Source: Endomychus coccineus (taxonomy: Eukaryota > Arthropoda > Insecta > Coleoptera > Endomychidae). Taken from it: a stretch of DNA of 64,000 bases. The stretch's first letter is position 1. Every line of letters begins with the position of its first letter. The stretch spans positions 49,132,078 to 49,196,077 of the forward strand of contig OY294070.1 of the NCBI GenBank assembly GCA_958510875.1. Direction: 5' to 3'. The position numbers and the translations under genes were made by a program. This document shows, piece by piece, positions 54,645 through 64,000 of the stretch. Below the pieces are notes generated by a model. That model saw only the letters and a list, made by a program, of their open reading frames with translations. It had not been told where the DNA came from and did not search any database.

Positions 54645-55500
54645 TTCTCATCTATGATAATGGGGAAAGTGGTAAGGTACCAAAAAGGGAGGAAAGTACT
54701 CCACGACGTGGACCTAAGACATGCCATATCCACAACCATGTGGTTCTTCTACGTAGTTGCCTAAACTCGCCTAGCAAGAGGCATATCGTTCATTCACTTG
54801 CACGTGGCTCGTCTAACTAAGCGTGTCAAGATCATTGTTATCGAACGTTCGTTCAATGTCGAGAAATGCAAATTATAGGACTTCACTTTTGTTTCGTTTT
54901 AAATATTCAACCAGAATAATTTTCGCGTTAAAGGTATCTTAATATTATTTGCGATAGTGATAAATCTTCGAAGGACGTTGCGGTTTCAAGATTATAATGT
55001 TGCAATATTTTTAACAGTAATGTCGGTTTGTTATCATTTGCATGTAGAGCTACTTACTAACTTTCTCTTAGATTTAGATTTTTCAAAATAATCCTTTTCT
55101 CGAAAAATAACAATATTATGTACTGAACACATTTTTGTGAAAATTTCAAAATATTTTTATTATAGAATTGATTGTCACACAGTGCCAAGTGAATCTATTA
55201 GTAATTAATTTTTGTTAGGCCAAATATTCATTAACCTTCATCAACTAAGTTAACAAAAAACATAATTATGGTCCACGAATATCGTGAAAAAGCAACGAAA
55301 TATATAAATCATTTGGCTTCTGTTTTTCTGTGGTGGCAAATACCAAACAGTTCATTTCATTTAGATATTTCTTTCTCCATTCATATATTATAAATCTGTC
55401 CGAGGCAGAGGAAGGCAGTCTTCCTAGAAGTACTCCGTAGAGGATACTCTTACGATGGACAAGTGGACTTCTCTCAAAGTTTACTTCTGTCAAAGTTCAC
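54645..55500. other. Stretch without recognised gene
   Basis: A partly GC-rich start (to 54800) may be the upstream, unreadable part of the Jockey-like relic; the rest is AT-rich. The ORF at 55266-55493 (minus) has no recognised domain. Confidence 0.35.
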
Positions 55501-55935
55501 CTCGAAATAACGAGTTTACGGTTTACACAACGACATAACGTTGATATCGACGAACGTATGGCAACGTCTCTCTCTTCTTCCAGTTGTTATGACGTTGATT
55601 TCGAGCGTCCCGAAACGGTAGCTTTGAAACCGAACTTGTGCTCTGTCACTCTATTTTCTCTACCGTCGTTGCCATCGTTGTTATTTTTCGCCACGTCCTC
55701 GCTCTCGCCATACTATTCCGTTTATTAACGTACCGAGGTGCCTTGTTCCGACTTCGACGAGGCCTTGGAGAGTGCGAGACCAGACGTGAACAACACGGTG
55801 AATTTTACGAGGTACATTCGAAGCTATCCCACTGAATGTACCTCGATAATTCTGGAATACATGTCACGTACACGTACACTGCTCAAACATGTACGTGGAT
55901 GAGTTGGACTATTCCCAGATATCTGGGACGGGGAT
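55500..55935. promoter_or_regulatory. CpG-rich segment with hairpins, possible promoter or first exon
   Basis: The composition differs strongly from the AT-rich flanks, with many CG dinucleotides. A perfect 12-bp inverted repeat CGAGGTACATTC (55808-55819) / GAATGTACCTCG (55834-55845) and a second, CACGTACA / TGTACGTG (about 55867-55902), follow. It could be a 5' exon or promoter of the PCGF gene or of another gene; no coding frame is recognised. Confidence 0.3.
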
Positions 55936-55939
55936 TTAC

Positions 55940-56680
55940 CTACAAATGTTTTTTCTGATTTTGAATATATGATTATTAAGATGTAACATGACCTCTAAAA
56001 TTATGAATAATCACAGGTAATATTTCGAGAGCTTAGTAAAAATTATGGCTTAGGGGCTCGAGTGCTAAGGCGAAAATTGTCCATCAATTTGTACTAGAAA
56101 GTCTATCTCCTGAAGACCATATTACGAGAATAAGTTTACATTTTTTATTTCACAGATAATTTGATATTCTCATTGACGATTGATTACCCACCTTTGCGGG
56201 TTGCAGGAGGTCAGGTTTTGGCAAAAACTGTCGATGAGAAGCATTTGATGTAGAAACGTAAAATGAACAAAACGGTCAAAGTACTTAAAAAATGAGTGCC
56301 AAACGTTTCGCGGAAAGCTCCTCTATTGACGAAGAAATTCCAAAATTTACTCCAAAGAACTCGAAGGGATCAGGATAATGAATGTTGGAGACAGTTTCAA
56401 AATTTTTAAATGTCTAAAAACAATTACTGCGGTATCACAATTATATCTGCATATCATGAAGGATTTTGGGTTCAATTGAAACCGACTACAAAGAGCTGTA
56501 AAAAAGTAAAAACGTATATGTACACTTGCATTCATATCTTCGCGCCACAACACTCAGGCGACCTCTGTAGGGTACGAATGTCATAACCTCAGATGCCTTA
56601 GTTACCGATGAGACACCTTAGTTCCCGCGCAGCGTGTATTTCTTTACTACGTCTTTTTTACGTTCGTCGGATTTTGTTTA
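55940..56680. other. Stretch without recognised gene
   Basis: AT-rich, no supported feature. Confidence 0.4.
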
Positions 56681-56689
56681 TTGCTAAAA

Positions 56690-57260
56690 ATGACGGAAAG
56701 AACTGAACAGCGAATTTGCATATAATTTTGTCTTAATCTTGGTAATAGTTGTGCGGAAACTATCGAAATGTTACAAAAGGTCTTTGGAGACGAGTGTATG
56801 GGCAAAACACAAATAAAAGAGTGGTTTAAGCGATTTAAAAGTGGCCGCACACCTGTTGACAGTGATCCTCGTTCTGGTCGACCTTCGACGGAAACAACAT
56901 CGGATAATGTCGAACGTGTGCGAGTTGCGATTGGACAAGATCGTCGTTTGACTGTGAGGAAACTAGAAGATGACCAAAAAGTACTGTTTGGCTCTCAGAA
57001 CAGCAAAAAACGTTCGATTAGAAATCGATCAGGACAATCTGGAAATGATCAATAGTGATGAAAATTGATACCGATTCGACGACAAAGAGACTGTTGAAAC
57101 TAATGCGACGAATGCACTAAGGACGATTCCAAAAAGTGGAAGCATCGATATGAGCGTGTTGTTCAATCATATGGGGACTACTTTGAAGGATGACGAAGAA
57201 TAAGTCAAGCACCGAGAAATCGAGGTAGTCGGATACTTTTGGGACAGACCTCGTATATGG
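56690..57260 (+). pseudogene. Internally deleted mariner transposase
   Basis: From ATG 56690 it reads MTERTEQRICI, a stop, then FCLNLGNSCAETIEMLQKVF and KTQIKEWFKRFKSGRTPVDS, then RSGRPSTETTSDNVERVR, the mariner DNA-binding region. After about 57000 it jumps to the C-terminal end KKWKHRYERVVQSYGDYFEG (frame at 57130-57195). The whole catalytic DDD core is missing. The 3' terminal repeat TTTTGGGACAGACCTCGTAT lies at about 57237-57256; the 5' terminus was not identified. It is a different mariner lineage from those at 15810 and 61920. Confidence 0.82.
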
Positions 57261-57309
57261 AATACTAAAAATTGTAATATGAGAGAGATTAAAGCGATTA
57301 TTTCTTTCA

Positions 57310-57880
57310 CCTGTCAAATATCAGTGTTCAACCAATCACACTTTTGTTAACTGTTTTTGACAAGCCCAATCAACACGCAATATAAGCGACTATTCACATA
57401 GTGCTAAAAATATAGTTTCTGAATATGTCTCTTTATTATAATGGATTAAATTGATTGAATCCAACAAATAATCGTTATAAGTGTAACACACGACCTTGAT
57501 TAATTAGCTACTATTTTGGTTACTGCTAATTTTATCTTGTATTTATTAATTGGACTCGACATAAATTTAGCATTAATAATCAGAGGTGAACGATTACTAA
57601 TGCCAACATAAAATACAATCGTAATTATATGCAATCAAAATAGTCGTCTATTTATTAGGTCCAGTTATAATATCCTTGAGAATATGACTTGTGCAAATTA
57701 CACCGACAATTTAACATGACAACTGATCAAATTAATAACTGAAAATTTATATGTCAAAAAAATTGTCGCAATAATTTAGCCATCAATGTCAAGAATTTTT
57801 TATAAATAAACTAAAAGTATGATATTTACCTTTGTTTTTTGGTAACTACGGGTAACAAAATAACGACGCCAAATAAAGTT
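57310..57880. other. AT-rich stretch without recognised gene
   Basis: Nothing supported was found. Confidence 0.4.
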
Positions 57881-57884
57881 CTTA

Positions 57885-59040
57885 AATAAACGTGAAATGT
57901 GCGACAAAAAGGCTAGATGTTGAGACTTTTAAACTAACACAAATTAATAATGCGACTGAAAATAGTATTCACTATTTTTTCGAAATCCTCGCAGATTGGA
58001 CCTTTAATATGAAGAAAACGAACGGAGATGATTACAAAGAGTCGGTAATCAAGACAAGTGGAACAATACGGCAAAACAGGTTCAAGAATATTACTTTAAA
58101 AAATGGAACATAATATTTGATCGTTTCAAAATCATCCCGGAAAGCCTGCGATGCTCAACGTCATACTGTACAAGGAAATGTTGTAAAAAGAAGAGAAAGT
58201 TCAGAGCCCTTCTCACATGATGACTACATGAAAACACTTAATTTCTGAAAAGAAGATAACCCAGAGGGCCTCCAACGAAAATTTTATCATATTGCTGCTA
58301 TTGAACTAGCCTGGCGTGGCGGTGAAGAATCAAATTGCCTTATTTTTCATTTCAAAAAGGAAAAATACAACGACGGATCATTTACAGGTGAGAACCATAG
58401 TTTTTGTTACTACTCATTTTTTTAATTGGCCTCACTCACATTTGTCTATACAAAGAAGAAATATATAATGCTAATGGTTTTTTAATGGCATATTATGTAA
58501 ACTCCTAAAATAATAATAGAAATGTTTCATTGTTACAGAAAGAATCGAATATAATCCTGTGTTTTAAAAAACCACACACGGGAAATTAAGAAATGCGCCG
58601 ATAGTAAATGGCTAATAAGGAATACTAAGGACCCAGAACATTGTCCAGTTCGTGTTTTTGAAAAGCTTGTTAGTAAACAACGGATTAGTATTCAAATAGA
58701 AAGGTTATTTTTAACTACAAATCTATTTTTCATGGAAACTCAGTAATGATATAAGGAAGGGAGAAATTGTTGTTTGGACAAAAAATTCTGCTCTGAAAGT
58801 GGGTTTAGACACAAACAAAATCACAAATCATTCAAACCGGTCAACAGCAGTGACGTGCTTACGCAAACCAGGGGTTAATGAACAACAATTAATCAAAATA
58901 ACAGGACATTCCAAAACAAATTCAATAAATTATAGAAAATCTTCGAAAAAGGAGCATAGAAAAAGCGGGAGTGAAACAACGCAAAAAAAAAATCAAAACA
59001 TGTAAGAAACGTCTCATTGCCCCAATAGACAGCGTCTCGC
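57885..59040 (+). pseudogene. Crypton-like tyrosine recombinase relic with an apparent intron
   Basis: The N-terminal part reads FFEILADWTFNMKKTNGDDY then KESVIKT and, in a shifted frame, VQEYYFKKWNIIFD. Near 58270 it reads PEGLQRKFYHIAAIELAWRG then GEESNCLIFHFKKEKYND, whose WRGGE holds the first catalytic Arg. A 151-bp intron separates this from RIEYNPVF. The catalytic end at 58799-58980 reads VGLDTNKITNHSNRSTAVTC and GVNEQQLIKITGHSKTNSIN, supplying the H-x-x-R and GH residues. The final Tyr could be in NYRKSSKK. Stops near 58245 and 58568 and frameshifts mark it as decayed. Cryptons insert by tyrosine recombinase and lack terminal repeats, so boundaries cannot be drawn. Confidence 0.65.
58388..58538 (+). 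other. Candidate intron within the Crypton relic
   Basis: ACAG|GTGAGAACC at the left and TTTCATTGTTACAG|AAAGAATCG at the right. Splicing restores GSFTERIEYNPVF in phase 1. The interior has stops in the relevant frame. Confidence 0.6.
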
Positions 59041-59044
59041 AAAA

Positions 59045-61040
59045 TCATGTTCCTCCTAACTTGACCTCAAATGTATCTGAAGAAATACTAAAATACTCGC
59101 AATCAATATCAAAACTGTACATTTTATATTAATTGCGTTTCTGATTAAAAGGTTTAAATTAATGTATTCTTAATTTGTTTAGTAAGTCACTTATTTTGTT
59201 AGTTGTATTATATTATGGTCTAAATAAAATGATCCAGATTATTTTAATATTTTATTTCCACTCGTTATATTCTCTATCAGAATATCAGTCGTGCATCAAC
59301 ATTTCCTGAGAAAATTTGTGAATATTTTTTTCACAACCAATTTTTTATGAAAGCATGAGTTATCAAACTGAGAAAATCACGAGCTCGTCAGGGCGACACA
59401 AATTTTCGGAAATTTTTTATACACTTGTGATATTTCTACTGATAATTGCACTCGTGCTGGATTATGGCTGTAATTCGTTTTTATTGGTCTAAAACTTGCG
59501 AGAAGCCTAAAACTAACTAACTAAAGGAAATAGTCAAAGTATTGATTACGCTTCCCAAGCCAATAATACATTCTAATTACAGACAATCTATAAACAATGT
59601 GTTAACGAAACTAAACAAACAACAAACTATTGCTTTGCCCTTATTCGGGGATTTTCATGAAGGAAACTAGAATGTATGATTATGTTACTATATTTAAATA
59701 AACTGTGATCAATCGGTCACTGACTTCCCAAACTTTTGTAAGCAAATTAGGTTTCGGTCACTTATGCGGGTGAAATGTGTGATTGTAGGAACAGAAAATA
59801 TATTGGAAATGATTTAGAAACGGCTAATGAAATACCATAAATTATATTCAATGTTACATTGAAATTTAATTCAAATAGTCTACATAATGATGTCTTATTA
59901 GCCTATTATTTTTCAATAACCATCCTATTTTGAGATATATTATGTTAGAAATACCGTTCTACAGCATTACGAACATGTATATTACCCTAGGGCATTATAG
60001 ATCTATAACGCGTCAATATACGCTTGCAAGTATAACTTTCATGTTCCTACTAATATCTCAATAAAAATTAAATGTCAAACAAATGTCATACCAGTTATTT
60101 TGTAATGTTAAGAATATAAATTTCGAGGTACCTTATTTTGTTTAATAGCTCAGAAGTGTCTAAGCCGTTGTGGCAGCCTTTAACAACACTTCTTCAGAAA
60201 GATTCTCTTTTTCAACTCAACACTAAACAATATATTCGTAGATAGATGGCGTCAGAACATCTAGGTACTCTAGACAATTCCATACATGGTATTTTTTATC
60301 ATGGATGGAACAGGTGATCAGTGGCACAACCTGCTCGTTTTGCTGATGAGATGTCCAGAACTATTGGATTGTGTTGTCACTGGTCGATCTAGTGCAGTGC
60401 CTTAGCCTATCAAATGTTAGTACCTTTCTAAACAGCTAAATGGTCCAGCGTTATTGACAATAACAATATACTATGTTACATGGTTACTGCCGTCGTTGTA
60501 ATAGAATATTCTCTTTAACACCAAATAACCCTCTGTACTTTTGTAGAATGCATAGTTGGAAAATTGCTCATTCGTAAATGTTAAAAGTGTCTTTATTTTA
60601 AAATCCTAAATTTGTCGAATTAAATAACAAACTAGGACATTGAACGTTGAAGGCTCTACGGGTGTTATGAGGATAATAAGTCCTCGGTCGATGTACATTT
60701 ACTACCATCACTCTATTTTGTACTGACACTTGCTGTAATATGAATCATCAAAATTGTGCCGCAAAGTATACGTATAAAAAAGACTGTGACTTCACATCCA
60801 TGACGTCATTTCAATCTTAAAACGAGAATTTTATACTTCCCTTATAGTACGTATAATGAGGGAAGTAAAACCAGATATTCGATAAACCACTACTTTTTTA
60901 ATCATATTTCACGCTTCGTCCTCGATATTACAATGTAGTACCCCTATTTACCGCCTATTGTTACTATAATCTTTCTATATATAAAAGACAAATACCACTC
61001 ATTCTGACACACTCATCGCGAAATCTCCAGACTTGAAACA
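59045..61040. other. AT-rich stretch without recognised gene
   Basis: There is a short hairpin ACTTCCCTTATAGTACGTAT / ATGAGGGAAGT near 60836-60868; otherwise nothing supported. Confidence 0.4.
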
Positions 61041-61045
61041 AGGCA

Positions 61046-63160
61046 GTTAATATGTTCGTTATACGACGTAGGCACTCGCTAAGAACGGATTTTTCGAAAC
61101 TAAAAACTAAAAGGGATTCGATATATTTGACCTTTGCGACTGCTAATATAATCACGGACAAAATACTTGACAAACAGATCCATCGATTGATGAATAATTA
61201 TTACAGTTCACTCTCTATGCTACGACAGGCAACACATGACCCATCAACAAGACAGGTTTAACTGACAGACAGTCACATAATGTCCGTGACAGACCATTCC
61301 ATATCATAGATATCCCTTTCAATTCAAATAATTCACAAGACATAGAGTACAATTTTACGTTTTTCGAAGCCTCTTGCTGTGTTTACTCATTGGAAATATT
61401 TTTAAGTATTGAAACTTTGAGAATATCGTCGCGACAATTCCACTCCATACTCAACATAATATCATCTATATGCATCTTTGACCCCCAACCTAATCATTAT
61501 CACAATTTTTTGTGTTAGTGAAACGGCACGTATAGATTCAATATTTTCTCCTTATTGAGTGAAAAGAATATGGGAAACGTATTAGAAAACTACGTAGAAG
61601 TGCATCAAGAAGTAACAAATTCAAATCTTGTCTCATTTAGTAAATCTGTTATTTGAAAGAGGAATACCACTGATTTGTTAACTGTAAAGCCAACCGACTT
61701 TAAATTTGGCAGGTAGGTTCCTTATACGACGTAGGCACTCGCTAGGAATGCATCTTACAAAATTCAACTCCAAAGGGATAAAAGGGAATCGACAATCTTG
61801 ACGTTTTTGACTGCTCATATAATCACGTAACGTTTACATTAGAGACAGCTTAAAGATTGATGGCTAATCACCGCTCGAGTTATCCTTGACAGACCGCAGC
61901 AAGACATCAGGAAACGTCATACGAGGGCAAAAAGTACCTGAAAAATTAAGCAAGAAATGATTAATTTGGTCAAAACTTATTTTATTTCTCAACATGATCT
62001 CCTTCTAGCCCGATACACTTCGTCCAACGTGTTTCTAATTCTTCGATCCCTTCCAATTAATACGATTTCGTCAATCGTTCAAAAAGGCGTTTGTTTCAGT
62101 GATGACCTCATCATTGGAGCCAAATTGCTTTCCGCCGAGCCATTTCTTCAAGTTTGGAAATAGATAAAGATCGCAAGGGGCCAAATATGGAGAATATGGT
62201 GAATGACGAACCGAATCGTACCACAATTCATGCTTTTTTGTCATTGTGACCTGCGGACTTGTGCGCGCTGGTGCGTTCTTTGCCAAATGCGGCTGCTTTC
62301 GCTTCAAATCGGCGTCAAATCGATCCAACAGATAATATGTGCCGGTGATCGTTTTGCCCAATCGATATGGATCCCAAAAAACTGTCGCCATGACTTTGTT
62401 GACCGATAAACCCAACTTGGCCTTTTTCGGCTTCGATTCGGATAAGTTCACTGTTTAGACTGTTTTTCGGTCTCTGGTGTGTTGTGATGGATCCATGTTT
62501 AGTCCACGGTTACGAAACGGCGCAAAAAATCCTTCTTATCGCGCTTGAACATCGTCAGAAACACCTTTGAAGTTGTCACACGGTCGTGTTTGTTGTCAAC
62601 AGAGAGCAAATGCGGCAGATAGCTTTCTCATATTCAAAAATTTATGCAAAACGTTCCGTACTTGTTCGGTTGAGATGCCCATAGCCTTCTCAATCTCGTG
62701 AATTTTAACTAGCCCATCGTCCAATATTATACCATGGATTTTATCGAGGATTTTTGGAGTTGTAACCTCAATTGAACGACCAGAACGTTCGGCGTCCTTT
62801 CTGGTCATACTACCACAACGAAATCAGTGAATCACTTGTGAGGTTTAACAAGCGATGCTTTCGAACTGAATGACATAAAAGACTGAACATTTTAATGCGT
62901 TCTAGTTAAAGATGGTACATCACAAATGTCACATGGGATTTTCGATTGTGGCGCCATCTGTTTTATTTTTAACAGGGACTTTTCCCCTTGCCCTCGTATA
63001 TCTAATAATTAGGTAATATAGGGTAACGTTCACATAAAACAGCAGCTGATGTCTTGACAGTCGCACAATGTCTGTGATACACAATCCCAGTCGAATAAAC
63101 TATCACATTACATAGAATACAATTTGCCTTCAGCTGTTTCTAGCCTTTTACAATATGCAT
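61046..63160. repeat. Diverged direct segmental duplication, second unit interrupted by a mariner
   Basis: TTATACGACGTAGGCACTCG at 61056 recurs at 61722. GGGATTCGATATATTTGACC and GACTGCTAATATAATCACG are repeated as GGGAATCGACAATCTTGACG and GACTGCTCATATAATCACG. GACAGTCACATAATGTCCGTG (61267) has its counterpart at 63056 (GACAGTCGCACAATGTCTGTG), beyond the mariner at 61920-62998. Confidence 0.7.
61920..62998 (-). mobile_element. mariner transposon, decayed
   Basis: Terminal inverted repeats TACGAGGGCAAAAAGTACCT (left) and the complement of TACGAGGGCAAGGGGAAAAG (right), with TA at both ends. On the minus strand it encodes RSIEVTTPKILDKIHGIILD (62596-62808) and KPKKAKLGLSVNKVMATVFW followed by SPYLAPCDLYLFPNLKKWLG (62071-62451). 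It has a short deletion removing the HQDNAPAH segment and several frameshifts. It is related to the copy at 15810-17031 (shared GGCGCCATCTGTT-type flank inside the terminus) but a separate insertion. Confidence 0.9.
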
Positions 63161-63212
63161 TAAGTTTATAAACTCGGGAAATGACATCGCGAAGTGAACC
63201 TGTTCCTACAGC

Positions 63213-63649
63213 TGTTAGTGCTTCTGCAGGCGTAGCCCGCGGATAACAATTAGTATAAAACAATGTAGATGCTACTACTCAGTTCAGCAGTTTTTAACAG
63301 ATTTGCTCTAGGTAGGTATATCTTGATTTTCAACTAACCAACGATCCGCCGACCATTGCATCCGTCCTCAGGGCAGATTGAAAACTAGAGCTGAGGCTCA
63401 GTCGGTGTATAATAAATAGTGCCACAACGACGCGGAATCCAACCGGAAACCAAGATATATCAAGAATCGATATACGCGGAAGATTCTCTCTAGCGTATCG
63501 TTTTTGTGCTTATTCGTTGTTTAAACGATTATTTATTACCACTTTGAATTGTAATTGATGTAATCTTTCGCTTTCCAGTTGCCAATTTATGGCGTTAACA
63601 GTATGAAATAAATAATAAAATTCTTAAACAACTTGTTTCATGGCTAACA
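63213..63649 (+). mobile_element. Probable solo LTR
   Basis: 437 bp bounded by TGTTAG and CTAACA, GC-richer than its surroundings, with a TATAATAAAT box at about 63408 and AATAAATAATAAA near 63608. No clear target duplication flanks it and no internal retrotransposon sequence follows within the window. The call rests on boundaries and signals only. Confidence 0.4.
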
Positions 63650-63741
63650 CCAATCCCGAAAATTAAAATTAGGAAGTACAATTCAAACCATGTGAATAAA
63701 ACTGCAAGCGTTGATAGCTGATTCGATCTACCGGGTTTCGT

Positions 63742-63878
63742 AATAGTATATTAAAGAACGAGTTTCCTAAGATTCGTCTTAAAGCACGAATTCAAGTTTA
63801 AAAAACGAGTGGCGAAGCCACGAGTTCTTTTAAAGAATGAGTGCTTCAAGGTCTTAGGAAACGAGTTGTTTATACTAT
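63742..63878. mobile_element. Palindromic MITE
   Basis: AATAGTATA, AACGAGTTTCCTAAGA and AAGCAC on the left are mirrored by GTGCTT, TCTTAGGAAACGAGTT and TATACTATT on the right. The centre is ACGAGTGGCGAAGCCACGAGT (63805-63825 region), itself a hairpin. Confidence 0.75.
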
Positions 63879-64000
63879 TTTTTGTAATTTGCCCTTTTTA
63901 TGCCGTTTTTAAACAAAAATGTTTAATTTAGTCCATTTAGGGATTTTTATGGTGGTTGGTAACATCTTAATTTTGAAAGTCAAAATTTGATTCAGTGGTT

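Noticed and set aside
48133..64000. Search for the RING-finger exon of the PCGF gene
   Set aside because: I saw no C-x2-C...C-x-H...C-x2-C pattern with Psc-like context on the minus strand; it probably lies outside the window.

Overview
The window is eukaryotic nuclear DNA from an arthropod, most likely an insect with a large repeat-rich genome. The signs are AT-rich sequence, spliceosomal introns, an insect-type Polycomb gene with a long C-terminal tail, and a mix of mariner, hAT, BEL/Pao, Jockey/I-like, Crypton and Penelope-like elements. There is no bacterial-style gene arrangement, and I saw no rRNA, tRNA or CRISPR array. I cannot name the species.

One host gene is well supported. It is the 3' part of a Posterior sex combs / Su(z)2 (PCGF family) gene on the minus strand. 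Three consecutive exons are visible: 48132-47892, 38324-38238 and 38180-35421 (stop codon). Across the splice junctions they join into one RAWUL ubiquitin-like domain followed by a long basic, disordered, Ser/Pro-rich tail. The RAWUL domain is split by a 9.57 kb intron filled with transposons and by a 57-nt intron that is a multiple of three and lacks stops. The RING-finger exons were not found and probably lie beyond 64000.

Almost everything else is transposon debris, often nested. 1-10480 holds two non-LTR retrotransposon relics (Jockey-like at 330-690; RNase H-bearing at 700-2556, inserted in a Penelope-like element), a Penelope family with hammerhead ribozymes (relics at 2557-4325 and 8571-10480), and a second, better preserved Penelope family as a head-to-head pair with GIY-YIG endonuclease (4647-7215). 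10500-17030 holds a long-inverted-repeat element with an unidentified ORF and a nested non-LTR relic, a solo Penelope pseudo-LTR with a near-intact hammerhead, a hAT-type transposase scrap and a mariner. 17100-30100 is AT-rich, with tandem repeats, foldback-like inverted repeats and a third hammerhead Penelope relic. 30300-34925 has minisatellites, a MITE, and a 2.3 kb hAT-type element with an 8-bp target duplication that carries a BEL/Pao gag-protease-RT fragment.

35000-48132 is the PCGF gene. Its large intron holds an OTU-like fragment, inverted repeats, a 1.2 kb foldback element and an RNase H-bearing non-LTR relic. 48133-64000 holds another non-LTR relic, tandemly duplicated MITE hairpins, a Jockey-like element, an internally deleted mariner, a Crypton-type tyrosine recombinase relic with an apparent intron, a decayed mariner inside a segmental duplication, a probable solo LTR and a palindromic MITE.

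The strongest unusual signal is the set of hammerhead ribozymes in the Penelope pseudo-LTRs. Two copies keep all core nucleotides, and two subfamilies show a compensatory base-pair change in stem I.
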